Shown: piece by piece, positions 1-7,907 of the stretch
Layout: each line of letters begins with the position of its first letter
Numbering within the stretch: the stretch's first letter is position 1
Assembly: GCA_036652695.1 (NCBI GenBank)
Contig: JAVVVJ010000015.1
Coordinates: 1-45,335 of the forward strand
Length of the DNA stretch: 45,335 nt
Source: Limiplasma sp036652695
GTDB lineage: Bacteria > Bacillota > Clostridia > Christensenellales > Aristaeellaceae
Direction: 5' to 3'
The notes under the pieces: model-generated
Told to the model about the DNA's origin: nothing
Seen by the model: only the letters and a program-made list of their open reading frames with translations
The model's database searches: none
Program-made: the position numbers and the translations under genes

Positions 1-54
1 CAGACCACGGGCAAAAGATGCCATGGATGCTTGCGTTTTAGCGCAAGATTCGTA

Positions 55-1092
55 TTAGCCCTGAATCTTGGTGATCAGATCATTCCAATGCGTCAGGATG
101 GCTTCCTTGTTTTCGGTCAGGTACTTCACATCGCGCGTTACCCACTTGAGATCCTCCGTTGCGGGCAGGAAGCTCTCAGCGCCGTACACGGTGTTCTTGT
201 TGGTCATGCGCAGGGTTTTCAGGTATTGGGCGATATAGGTGGAGCCTTCCACGGAGCAGATGTAATCAACCATTGCCTTGGCGGCAGCCTCATGCTTGGC
301 GCCCTTGATCACTCCGCAGCCAAAAGCGGAAGCGGAAACGCCGTTGGTGGGGTACTGCATGCGGATGTTGTCAGCGCCGCTTTGAAGCAGCTTGGAAACG
401 CCGTCCTCATAGGTTAGACCCACAACGTACTCGCCAGCCTGCACGTTTTTGAAGCACGCGGAGGAGGAATCCACAATCACCAGATTGGGCATCAGCGCTT
501 CGATGTACGCCCAAGCTTCTTCGCCATCCGTGCCATAGACAGACATGATATTGCTCAGGTTGTTCCAAGCAGAGGAGGAGCTGTTGGGGTTAGCCAGCAG
601 AATCTGCCCTTTCAGCGCGGGGTTCAGCAGATCCTCATAGCTGGTAATGTTCAAGCCCAGCTTCGCTTCCAGCTCGGTGTTCACGCAGAAGCACACCGTG
701 GACAGGTGATCCATGGAGTAGAAGCCGTTATCGCAGGCATAGCCTTCAATGGCTTCGCTCGCGTACTGCGAAACCCAAGCTTCAAACAGGTCGGCATACT
801 GTGTGCCATCGGAATCGGCCAAGCCGCCCCATACCACATCGCCCTGCGGGTCGGCAGCCTCTGCCGCGATGCGCGAGGTTGTCTCGCCAATGGTGCCGGA
901 AACAACTTCAACGGTGATATCGGGGTAGCGCTCGCCAAAGCCGGCAAGCAGCGCCTCCAGATCGCCCTCGGTCATGGTGCTGTACAGGTTCAAATCGGTT
1001 CCCAGATCAGCCGTTTCTGCCACGGCGCAGGAGATGGACATCATGCTCAGTGCCATGAGAGCAGCCATTACAAGTGCTAGTGATTTTTTCAT
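55..1092 (-). CDS. ABC transporter substrate-binding protein, FbpA/AfuA-like (family 1)
   Basis: Periplasmic-type solute receptor of 345 residues, last gene of the DeoR-ATPase-permease-receptor operon. The ATG at 1092 is chosen because AGGAGG lies about 7 bases upstream; the open frame runs five codons further without a better site. Residues 1-25 form a signal peptide (MKK, hydrophobic core) ending in an A-V-A signal peptidase I site; a cysteine at residue 22 does not sit in a good lipobox. The body matches the iron/phosphonate/sugar-phosphate binding family (PotD/AfuA fold). The tyrosine pair that holds ferric iron in FbpA is not visible; the corresponding stretch reads GLTYEDG. Together with the DeoR regulator and the sugar-acid enzymes upstream this argues for an organic anion, perhaps a sugar phosphate or aldonate. 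The ligand is inference; the family assignment is firm. Confidence 0.85.
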   Translation of the reverse strand: MKKSLALVMAALMALSMMSISCAVAETADLGTDLNLYSTMTEGDLEALLAGFGERYPDITVEVVSGTIGETTSRIAAEAADPQGDVVWGGLADSDGTQYADLFEAWVSQYASEAIEGYACDNGFYSMDHLSTVCFCVNTELEAKLGLNITSYEDLLNPALKGQILLANPNSSSSAWNNLSNIMSVYGTDGEEAWAYIEALMPNLVIVDSSSACFKNVQAGEYVVGLTYEDGVSKLLQSGADNIRMQYPTNGVSASAFGCGVIKGAKHEAAAKAMVDYICSVEGSTYIAQYLKTLRMTNKNTVYGAESFLPATEDLKWVTRDVKYLTENKEAILTHWNDLITKIQG

Positions 1093-1160
1093 AGAGATCC
1101 TCCTCAAGTAGATTTTTTATGCTTAACACGCAAGCCTCACCCGCGTGATTAAGTACCGGG

Positions 1161-2813
1161 CTACATCTTGATATCCTCAGATTTGCTAAAGAATAGGTAT
1201 AGCAGCAACGACAGCGTTGTAATCACGGTCAAAATGGTCGCGAACGCGCAGGCCATGCCGTAGTTGCCGCGGTTGATCGCCACATAGGTGGACATCGTCA
1301 GGTTGATGGTCTTGTTGTTGTAGAGGATAATGCCGCTGGAAAGCTCGGTTACGATGGCGACCCAGCTCAAAATCGCACCGGACACAATGCCGTTCTTCAT
1401 CATGGGCACAGTGACGCAAAAGAAGGTTTTCAGCTTGGACGCGCCAAGGCTGATGGACGCCTCCTCAATGCTTAAGGGGATTTGCCCAAGCGTTGCGGTC
1501 GCCGAGCGGATCGTATACGGCATTCTTCGAATCACCAGCGACATAATCATAATGAGCATCGTGCCCGTAAGCCCCCAAGGCTCTTTGCCAAACGCCATCA
1601 CCAGCGCGATGCCGATAACGGAGCCAGGCATGATGTAGGGCAGCATGGATAGCGTATCAATCGTATTGTTGAGAACGCTAGAGCGGCGAACCACCAAATA
1701 CGCAATCAAAACGGAGAAGATGATAATGATGCTCAGCGACACGACGCCTTGAAAAATCGTATTGGTGATGGAGCGTTCCAGCAGCTTTTTGGAGGCTTGG
1801 ATATAGCTATCAAAGGAGAAGCCGCTTTTGAAGATCATGCCATCGCAATTGCGGAAGGAGAGGAAAATCACGTACAGCTGCGGCAGAAGCGCCACGGCGC
1901 ACAGCCCATAGGTGTACAGATACATCAGTACGCCCCCAATGCCCTTTGGGGTTTTCTTTTCAACGGGGTGCAGCGCATTGATGGAAAATTTGTATTTGCT
2001 GGTCGCCCACTTTTGCAAAAAGAAGACCAGCGCGGTCACCACAATGGCAATCACCGAAATGGCCGCCGCGAAGTTGTGATTGCGCCCATTTTCGCCTAGG
2101 TACTGGCTGTAAATTTCCACCGGGAAGGTACGGAAGCCCTCGCCAATCATCAGCGGCGTGCCGAAATCGGCAAACGCGCGCATGAACACAATCAGCGCCG
2201 CCGCCATGATGGTGGGCATGGAAAGGTTGAGCACAATCTTGAAGAAGCGTTTTACGCCCGTGCAGCCCATGTTGGCAGAAGCCTCCATCAGGCTGTTATC
2301 AATGTTTTTAAAGGCGCCGTTCATATAGATGAACACGAGCGGAAAGAGCTTCAAGCTCTGCACCAGCAAAATGCCGCTGAATCCATAGATATTTCCAAGG
2401 CTGATGCCGAAGGTCGATTGCAAAAACTGCGTGATCACGCCGGAGCGCCCGCAAAGCATGATCCATGAATAGGCCCCAATGAAGGGCGCGGACATGCAGC
2501 AAAGCACGCTTACCACGAACAGGAATTTTGCGCCCTTCAAGCGATAAAAGCTGTAGAAGTAGGAAAACGGAATGCCAATGAGCAGCGTGACCGCCGTAAC
2601 CGCCAACGTGACCTTCGCGCTGTTGCCGATGGTGACCGTATAATACCGGCTGGAAAAGAACTTGGCAAACTGCTCAAAGCTAAAGCGCCCATCCTCCGAA
2701 ATAACGGACTGCTTGAGAATGCCAAACATTGGATAAATCAAAATCAACGCAAACAGGGCAAGGAACACAACGGTGACCACCGTCCACAGTTCAAATTTCT
2801 TATGCTTCTTCAT
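1161..2813 (-). CDS. ABC transporter permease, fused two-domain FbpB/ThiP type
   Basis: Inner membrane channel of 550 residues with two permease domains in one chain. Each half carries an EAA loop that docks on the ATPase: one near residue 177 (EASANMGCTG) and one near residue 450 (EEASISLGASK). About twelve hydrophobic segments are visible, beginning at residue 10. The duplicated form is usual for iron, thiamine and sugar-phosphate importers of the FbpB/AfuB group. The ATG is preceded by GGAGGGAGG at a good distance. It begins 25 bases after the ATPase gene and ends 68 bases before the receptor gene, so one transcript is likely. Substrate is not readable from the permease. Confidence 0.88.
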   Translation of the reverse strand: MKKHKKFELWTVVTVVFLALFALILIYPMFGILKQSVISEDGRFSFEQFAKFFSSRYYTVTIGNSAKVTLAVTAVTLLIGIPFSYFYSFYRLKGAKFLFVVSVLCCMSAPFIGAYSWIMLCGRSGVITQFLQSTFGISLGNIYGFSGILLVQSLKLFPLVFIYMNGAFKNIDNSLMEASANMGCTGVKRFFKIVLNLSMPTIMAAALIVFMRAFADFGTPLMIGEGFRTFPVEIYSQYLGENGRNHNFAAAISVIAIVVTALVFFLQKWATSKYKFSINALHPVEKKTPKGIGGVLMYLYTYGLCAVALLPQLYVIFLSFRNCDGMIFKSGFSFDSYIQASKKLLERSITNTIFQGVVSLSIIIIFSVLIAYLVVRRSSVLNNTIDTLSMLPYIMPGSVIGIALVMAFGKEPWGLTGTMLIMIMSLVIRRMPYTIRSATATLGQIPLSIEEASISLGASKLKTFFCVTVPMMKNGIVSGAILSWVAIVTELSSGIILYNNKTINLTMSTYVAINRGNYGMACAFATILTVITTLSLLLYLFFSKSEDIKM

Positions 2814-2838
2814 TGCAGATCCTCCCTCCTTTGCGCAG

Positions 2839-3954
2839 TCATTTGACCAAATCGTTTTTCACGCCGGTCAAGATGTTAGCAGAACCATCCTCGGTAAAGA
2901 GGTTGATCTTGCCGGTGTTTACATTAAGCGAAATTTTGCTGCCCTGTTTGAGCGTTTCCTCAATGGTGGATTCCTGAATGATCTCGGCTTCCTCGCCGGT
3001 TTCCAGCCGCACAAAATAATGCGTGTTGAGGCCCAGAAAAACGGCGTCGTTCACCGTTGCCTTGATGCCGCCCGCGTTTTCATCGCGGCAAAGCAGCAGC
3101 TCCTCCGGGCGCACGGAAAGGGTGACCTCTTGATCTCGCTGATGCTCCGGCGCCACGGTATCCATAACCACCCGGTAGCCATTTGGCATGAGCAGCAGCG
3201 TCTTGCCATTTTCCACCGCCAGCTTGCCCCTCATCACGTTGGTGCGACCGATGAACGTCGCCACAAACATGTTGGCCGGGCGCTGGTAGATGCTCTTTGG
3301 CTCGCCAATATGCTGAATTACGCCCGCGTTCATCACCGCAATGCGATCGGAGACCGCCATGGCCTCCTCCTGATCATGCGTTACATATACGGTGGTAATG
3401 CCCACGCTATGCTGAATGTTTTTGATAACCGTGCGCATCTCCACGCGAAGCTTTGCGTCCAAGTTGCATAGCGGCTCATCCATCAGCAGCACGTCTGGCT
3501 GAATGCACAAGGCGCGCGCCAGCGCCACGCGCTGCTGCTGCCCGCCGGAAAGCGATTCCGGCATGCGATCGGCCAGCTGATCAATCTGCATCAGCTTTAG
3601 AAACTTTTCCGCGCAGGTCTTGATCTGCTCCTTTGGCAGGTGCTTGTTGCACAGGCCGAATTCCACATTTTTACGCACGGTATAGTGCGGGAAAATGGCA
3701 TAGTTCTGAAACACCATGCCAATATTGCGCTTCGCTGGGTCGATTTCATTGATGCGCTTATCGCTAAAGTAAAAATCTCCACCCTCAATGCTGTTAAAGC
3801 CAGCGATCATTCTCAAAAGCGTCGTCTTGCCGCAGCCGGAAGGGCCAAGCAAGGTAAAAAACTCCCCCTCTTTGATATCAACGTTCAAATCCGGGATGAT
3901 GACATTGCTGCCGAACTTTTTGAGGGCATGCGTGATGCTGATGGTTACGCTCAT
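2839..3954 (-). CDS. ABC transporter ATP-binding protein, FbpC/PotA-like
   Basis: Cytoplasmic ATPase of 371 residues that powers the importer encoded downstream. Walker A is GPSGCGKTT at residues 37-45, the Q-loop MVFQNY near 80, the signature LSGGQQQR from 135, Walker B VLLMDEP from 155, and the switch histidine in VTHD near 193. Residues 240-360 form a TOBE-like regulatory domain typical of the PotA/FbpC/MalK branch. The ATG at 3954 has GAGAGGAG upstream. The gene starts 55 bases after the DeoR-type regulator with no terminator between, so the regulator and transporter are probably co-transcribed. Confidence 0.9.
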   Translation of the reverse strand: MSVTISITHALKKFGSNVIIPDLNVDIKEGEFFTLLGPSGCGKTTLLRMIAGFNSIEGGDFYFSDKRINEIDPAKRNIGMVFQNYAIFPHYTVRKNVEFGLCNKHLPKEQIKTCAEKFLKLMQIDQLADRMPESLSGGQQQRVALARALCIQPDVLLMDEPLCNLDAKLRVEMRTVIKNIQHSVGITTVYVTHDQEEAMAVSDRIAVMNAGVIQHIGEPKSIYQRPANMFVATFIGRTNVMRGKLAVENGKTLLLMPNGYRVVMDTVAPEHQRDQEVTLSVRPEELLLCRDENAGGIKATVNDAVFLGLNTHYFVRLETGEEAEIIQESTIEETLKQGSKISLNVNTGKINLFTEDGSANILTGVKNDLVK

Positions 3955-4009
3955 GAACGGGGTCTCCTCTCTGTATCAACTGCTGTCGCGTTTGTATCCG
4001 GGGTGCGCC

Positions 4010-4792
4010 TCAGCGCTCACCGCTTGCGCCAATCATCAGTTCCACGCCCATGCTGCGCAGCTGATGCGCGATGGGAAGGGGGATCTTCCCATCGGTGATA
4101 ATGGTATCCACGCCCGTCACAGGCGCAATCACCACCAGAGCATCCACGCCATACTTGCTGAAATCCACCAGCAGAATGCTCTTTTTGGAGACGGCGATAA
4201 TCTTGCGCTTGATCTCGGCCTCCATGATATTGGGGGTAGAAAGCCCATGCTCCAGCGAAAAGCGGTTGCAGGAGGTGAAGCATTTATCGAACACAAGCTG
4301 ATCCAGCGCGCTGGTGCACATCGGCCCCACGCAGCTCATGATGCTGTGGCGAAGCTGTCCACCCGCGATCATCACCGGAATATCCTCCGCCTTTGCCAGC
4401 TCCATAGCGATGTTGATGGTGTTGGTGCAGATCATGATATTGCGCTTAGGGCCTACGGCAATCAGCTTTGCAAGCTCCAAGGTGGTGGTGCCATTATCCA
4501 AAAAGATGGCCTCGCCATCGTTGATGCAATCGTAGGCCACCTTTGCGATTGCCTGCTTTGCCTCCAAATTTTTGGGCAGCTTCTCGTTAAAGGAAAGCTC
4601 GCGCAAGGAGCCAAAGGCGCTCGCCGCGCCGCCCCACGTGCGTTTGATCAACCCATCGCGCTCCATGGCAGCCAGTAGCTTGCGCACGGAAACCTCGGAA
4701 ATATCAAATTGCTTGCTCAGCTCCGCCACCGTTACGGCGGGCTTTTCGCTGAGCATCCGCATCACATAGGCTCTGCGATCCACACTCTTCAT
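4010..4792 (-). CDS. DeoR family transcriptional regulator
   Basis: Sugar-responsive repressor of about 260 residues. The N-terminal winged helix-turn-helix (residues 5-60) has the DeoR pattern: RRAYVMRMLSEKPAVTVAEL, then a recognition helix with SEVSVRKL and the closing KRTWGGA. The rest is the DeoR ligand domain, related to ribose-5-phosphate isomerase, with the phosphate-binding-like segment LDNGTTTLELA. The ATG at 4792 (MKSVDRR) is preferred because GAGGTGA lies just upstream and the HTH begins directly; an ATG at 4807 is possible. DeoR proteins generally bind phosphorylated sugars, so the effector may be an intermediate such as KDPGal. It lies first in the transporter operon and behind a near-perfect promoter, with TTTCG repeats around it that may be its operators. 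Confidence 0.88.
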   Translation of the reverse strand: MKSVDRRAYVMRMLSEKPAVTVAELSKQFDISEVSVRKLLAAMERDGLIKRTWGGAASAFGSLRELSFNEKLPKNLEAKQAIAKVAYDCINDGEAIFLDNGTTTLELAKLIAVGPKRNIMICTNTINIAMELAKAEDIPVMIAGGQLRHSIMSCVGPMCTSALDQLVFDKCFTSCNRFSLEHGLSTPNIMEAEIKRKIIAVSKKSILLVDFSKYGVDALVVIAPVTGVDTIITDGKIPLPIAHQLRSMGVELMIGASGER

Positions 4793-4872
4793 GGTCACCT
4801 CTGCCATTTGCGCAACTGCTGGAACAGCAAATAAAGCGATGCTGTTTCTCGCCATTTCAATGGGAAACGAGC

Positions 4873-4913
4873 TTTCGACCGAATGCCAAAAAGGCAACGG
4901 TTTCGAAATTTCG
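4873..4913 (-). promoter_or_regulatory. Imperfect inverted repeat with TTTCG motifs in the deoR-type leader
   Basis: The leader of the regulator gene holds TTTCGA at 4873-4878 and TTTCGAAA at 4901-4908, flanking CCG..TGCC-AAAAA-GGCA..CGG, with another TTTCG at 4909-4913. It lies just downstream of the predicted transcription start (about 4929). It could be an operator for autoregulation or an RNA hairpin. No T-run follows, so it is not a plain terminator. Confidence 0.45.
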
Positions 4914-4935
4914 CTTTTCCTTCTTAAACGCCTTT

Positions 4936-4964
4936 ATTATAATCCCCGCCGACCTGAATGTCAA
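4936..4964 (-). promoter_or_regulatory. Sigma-A promoter for the DeoR-ABC transporter operon
   Basis: On the minus strand TTGACA (4959-4964) and TATAAT (4936-4941) are separated by exactly 17 bases, a full consensus match. The predicted start near 4929 leaves a leader of about 137 bases before the regulator ATG. A consensus promoter next to a repressor gene fits strong expression that is held down by repression. Confidence 0.85.
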
Positions 4965-4992
4965 CGGGGAAGTGCGATTCATGAAAATAATG

Positions 4993-5038
4993 TTTCGGTA
5001 TTGGTTTCGGTTTTGGGTTTTTCGAGCATGAAGCGAAA
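4993..5038. promoter_or_regulatory. Candidate DeoR-type operator, direct TTTCG repeats
   Basis: GTTTCGG occurs at about 4992 and 5004 (12 bases apart), a further TTTCG at 5020-5024, and the inverted form CGAAA at 5034-5038. The cluster lies immediately upstream of the -35 element of the DeoR operon and just past the kinase stop codon. Phased TTTCG-like repeats are a common form of DeoR-family operator; assignment to this regulator is inference. Confidence 0.4.
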
Positions 5039-5047
5039 CACCCCGCC

Positions 5048-5977
5048 TCAGCCCCGCGCCCCCAGAATCGCGCGCATCCCGCGCAAGCTCAGCCACTCGC
5101 TTTCCTCGTAGGAAATGCACCGCATCGCCCGCCCCGCTACGCAATGCCCAAAAGCCTGCACAAACTGTGTACGACCATAGGCCACGGTTTCCACCACGGG
5201 CACGCAAAGCAGCGGCTCAAAGGCGGTCACGTCCGCCTGCGCCAACGCGCCAAACAAATACGACCATATTTGACTGCCCGTTTTTCCACAAAGCACCGCA
5301 TCCAAGCGCGCCTGAAACAGCGCGCGTGACAAGCCGTGCGCTCGCGCGGCGGCAGCTCCGCGCCGAAGCTCCTCCTCCGCGAGCAGCTCCGGCGGCTCTG
5401 GCGTAACGGAGCTTCGTAAAATGGTGGCGGTCGTCACGGCATGGAGCAGCTCTCCGCTCAACGTGGTCAACGAGCGCACGATGCGCCCATCCTTCACCAG
5501 AATCGCCTTGCTATGCGAACCGAAATGCAAAATGAGCGCGTCCCCAAGCCCTTGAAGCACACCCATCACCTCGGTTTCCTCGCCGCGCATCATATCCACC
5601 GTTTCCGCTTCGCCACAGCGAACGCCCGGAATGCAATCAATCGGCAGGTTTCCCGCAATTTCGGGCAGCAGCACCGTGCGCACGCCCCGCTTTAGCTCCG
5701 CAAGGCCAACCGGCGCGGTCAAATGCGCAACCTCAATCAACCCATTGGCAGAGGTGATCATGCCCGAAATGCAAAGGCGCTCAATTTCGCCATGATAAAC
5801 GGTCTGCAACCTGCTCAGCTCCCGCGCCACAAGCGCGCGCAAGCCTTCGTTTTGCAACGACGCATCCGCGTTTGCCGCGCCCATATGCCGTTCAAAGCGC
5901 TCCAGCACCGCTTCGCCACGCGTCAAGGTAAAGCGCGTGTTGGTTGTGCCCCCATCAATCCACAGCATTGTGCTCAC
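5048..5977 (-). CDS. dgoK: 2-dehydro-3-deoxygalactonokinase (DgoK family)
   Basis: Sugar kinase of about 310 residues that phosphorylates 2-keto-3-deoxygalactonate (or the gluconate epimer) at C6 in the De Ley-Doudoroff route. The N-terminus MLWIDGGTTNTRFTL carries the phosphate-1 loop of the DgoK fold (PF05035), and LILHFGSHSKAILV around residue 150 is a second family hallmark. The GTG at 5977 is preferred: it overlaps the aldolase stop as GTGA and has GAGGGGAG about 11 bases upstream, whereas the ATG three codons later is too far from it. The overlap implies translational coupling to the aldolase, which uses the kinase product. Confidence 0.87.
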   Translation of the reverse strand: MSTMLWIDGGTTNTRFTLTRGEAVLERFERHMGAANADASLQNEGLRALVARELSRLQTVYHGEIERLCISGMITSANGLIEVAHLTAPVGLAELKRGVRTVLLPEIAGNLPIDCIPGVRCGEAETVDMMRGEETEVMGVLQGLGDALILHFGSHSKAILVKDGRIVRSLTTLSGELLHAVTTATILRSSVTPEPPELLAEEELRRGAAAARAHGLSRALFQARLDAVLCGKTGSQIWSYLFGALAQADVTAFEPLLCVPVVETVAYGRTQFVQAFGHCVAGRAMRCISYEESEWLSLRGMRAILGARG

Positions 5978-6639
5978 AACGAACCGCTCCCCTCAACCGC
6001 CGCGCGGTAGCGGCTCGCGATTTCCGTAATCTCCTCATAGCGCCCCGCTTCCATCAGCTCCGCATTCACCAGCTGACCGCCCACGCCAAGCCCCACGCAG
6101 CCCGCGCGCAGGTATTCCGCGGCGTTGCGCTCGTTGATGCCGCCCACGGCCAGCAGCGGGATATGCGCAAGCGGCGCGCAAAGAGCCTTGAGATAGGCCG
6201 CGCCAAGGCAACCAGCCGGAAACACCTTCACCGCGTCCGCGCCATACGCTGCCGCCTGTGCGATCTCGGTGGGCGTCAGCGCGCCGGGGAGCGAAACCAT
6301 GCCAAGCCGCAGCGTTTCGCGAATCACGGCTTCCTCTGTATTGGGCGAAATGATGTAGCGCGCGCCCGCAGCATGTGCCAGCCGCACCTGCTCCACAGTC
6401 ATCACCGTGCCCGCGCCCGCGAGCAGCGCATCGCCATGAAGCTGACCGATGGCGCGGATGCCCTGCGCCGTATCCGCCCACGTTTCCGGTTTATCCTGCT
6501 GAAACGTAACCTCAACCAAGTCTACCCCGCCCCGATAAAGCGCCTCCGCCAGCGGCGCGAGGCACTCGGTGCGCTGCCCGCGTACAATGGCAATGAGCTT
6601 GCGCTGCAAAATCCGCTGAAAAACGAACTCCCGGTTCAT
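5974..6639 (-). CDS. dgoA: KDPG/KDPGal aldolase (DgoA/Eda family)
   Basis: Class I aldolase of 221 residues that splits 2-keto-3-deoxy-6-phosphogalactonate or -gluconate into pyruvate and glyceraldehyde 3-phosphate. The Schiff-base lysine is in VKVFPA (near residue 138), the catalytic glutamate in VEVTF (near 43), and the phosphate loop is GAGTV and SPN. Length fits the family (about 210). ATG 6639 is chosen for its AGAGGGA site; the longer frame starts inside the upstream gene. It follows the dehydratase by 25 bases and is coupled to the kinase. Neighbours favour the galactonate version over classical Eda. Confidence 0.9.
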   Translation of the reverse strand: MNREFVFQRILQRKLIAIVRGQRTECLAPLAEALYRGGVDLVEVTFQQDKPETWADTAQGIRAIGQLHGDALLAGAGTVMTVEQVRLAHAAGARYIISPNTEEAVIRETLRLGMVSLPGALTPTEIAQAAAYGADAVKVFPAGCLGAAYLKALCAPLAHIPLLAVGGINERNAAEYLRAGCVGLGVGGQLVNAELMEAGRYEEITEIASRYRAAVEGSGSL

Positions 6640-6664
6640 GCAAATCCCTCTCTTCGCTGCAAGC

Positions 6665-7822
6665 TCACCATTCCGCGATGGTTCCATCGGTGTTGCGCCA
6701 TACGGGGTTCTTCCAGTTATGCCCCTGCTGCGCCATGCGGCGGATCTTTTCCTCGTCTACCTCAATGCCCAGCCCCACGCCCGTGGGCGGGAGAATATTG
6801 CCCTCGTGATAGGTGAACGGCGAGGCGTCCGCCAGATAGTCCAGCAGGTCGCCCCCTTGGTTATAGTGGATGCCAAGGCTCTGCTCCTGAATGAACACAT
6901 TGGGCGTACACATATCCATCTGCACGCAGGCCGCCAGCGCCACAGGCCCCAGCGGGCAATGCGGCGCGACCGCCACATCAAACGCCTCGGCCATGGCGGC
7001 AATCTTGCGGCATTCCGAAATGCCGCCCGCGTGCGATAAATCCGGCTGAATAATATCCACATAGCCATCCACCAGCAGGCGCTTGAAATCCCAACGGCTG
7101 AACATGCGCTCGCCCGTAGCGATGGGCGTGGAGGTATAGCGCGCAATTTCACGCAGAGCCTCTATGTTTTCCGTAAGCACCGGCTCCTCAATAAACATGG
7201 GGTGGTACTGCTCCAGCTCCTTTGCGAGCACCTTTGCCATGCTCTTATGCACGCGGCCATGAAAATCAATGCCAAACTCCATTTCGTAGCCCACCGCGTC
7301 ACGGATGGCCGCCGTGCGCGCCAGCACCGCCTCCACCTTTTGAAAGGAGTCGATATAGTGCATCTCTTCCGTGGCGTTCATCTTAACGGCGGTATAGCCC
7401 TCCCGCTGCTTTTGCTTTACGGCGGCAGCCACATCATCCGGGCGATCGCCGCCAATCCAGCAGTACACCTTCAGCCGCTCGCGGCACGCGCCGCCAAGCA
7501 GCTGGTAAACGGGCGCGCCCAGCGCCTTGCCCTTGATATCCCACAGCGCCTGATCAATGCCCGCAATCGCGCTCATCAACTCGGGACCGCCGCGGTAGAA
7601 GCCCGCGCGGTAAAAGGTCTGCCAAAGATCCTCTATCGCCATCGGATCCTTGTTGAGGAAATAGTAGCTCAGCTCCTCCACCGCCGCCTGCACCGTATGC
7701 GCGCGACCCTCCACAACAGGCTCGCCCCAGCCAACAAGACCCTCGTCCGTTTCCAGCTTCAAAAACAACCAGCGCGGCGCCACGGGGTAACATTGAAAGC
7801 CAGTAATTTTCATATGCCTCAT
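6665..7822 (-). CDS. dgoD: Enolase-superfamily sugar acid dehydratase, galactonate dehydratase-like
   Basis: Dehydratase of about 385 residues turning an aldonate into its 2-keto-3-deoxy form, step one of the pathway continued by the two genes downstream. It belongs to the mandelate racemase/muconate lactonizing group: metal ligands are visible as D186 in GIDFHGR, E212 in FIEEP and E238 in TGER; H188 and H288 (APHCPLGP) match the two DgoD catalytic histidines. QPDLSHAGGI and PLGPVALA are typical for D-galactonate dehydratase. ATG 7822 is picked for AAGGGA upstream; ATG 7813 is an alternative. Specificity for galactonate over gluconate or a related acid is inferred from these motifs and the kinase and aldolase neighbours. 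Confidence 0.85.
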   Translation of the reverse strand: MRHMKITGFQCYPVAPRWLFLKLETDEGLVGWGEPVVEGRAHTVQAAVEELSYYFLNKDPMAIEDLWQTFYRAGFYRGGPELMSAIAGIDQALWDIKGKALGAPVYQLLGGACRERLKVYCWIGGDRPDDVAAAVKQKQREGYTAVKMNATEEMHYIDSFQKVEAVLARTAAIRDAVGYEMEFGIDFHGRVHKSMAKVLAKELEQYHPMFIEEPVLTENIEALREIARYTSTPIATGERMFSRWDFKRLLVDGYVDIIQPDLSHAGGISECRKIAAMAEAFDVAVAPHCPLGPVALAACVQMDMCTPNVFIQEQSLGIHYNQGGDLLDYLADASPFTYHEGNILPPTGVGLGIEVDEEKIRRMAQQGHNWKNPVWRNTDGTIAEW

Positions 7823-7851
7823 ACCCATCCCTTCAAAGCCATCATTTGATT

Positions 7852-7895
7852 CCAAAAACGCTCGCAGGGCGGCGCTTTGCGCCGCCCTGCGAGCG
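7852..7895 (-). terminator. Strong intrinsic terminator after prs, just before dgoD
   Basis: A perfect 17-base stem (CGCTCGCAGGGCGGCGC at 7859-7875 pairing with 7879-7895) with a 3-base loop is followed on the minus strand by TTTTT (7853-7857). It lies 12 bases after the PRPP synthetase stop and only about 30 bases before the dehydratase start, so it may also act as an attenuator for the downstream operon. Confidence 0.92.
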
Positions 7896-7907
7896 GATCA
7901 TCATTGC

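Noticed and set aside
30..47. Short hairpin CTTGCG/CGCAAG after the first binding protein gene
   Set aside because: Only a 6-base stem and no T-run on the minus strand; too weak to call a terminator.
55..3954. Ferric iron transporter label
   Set aside because: Family similarity alone suggests it, but the tyrosine pair is not visible and the neighbours are sugar-acid genes. I kept the family name and left the substrate open.
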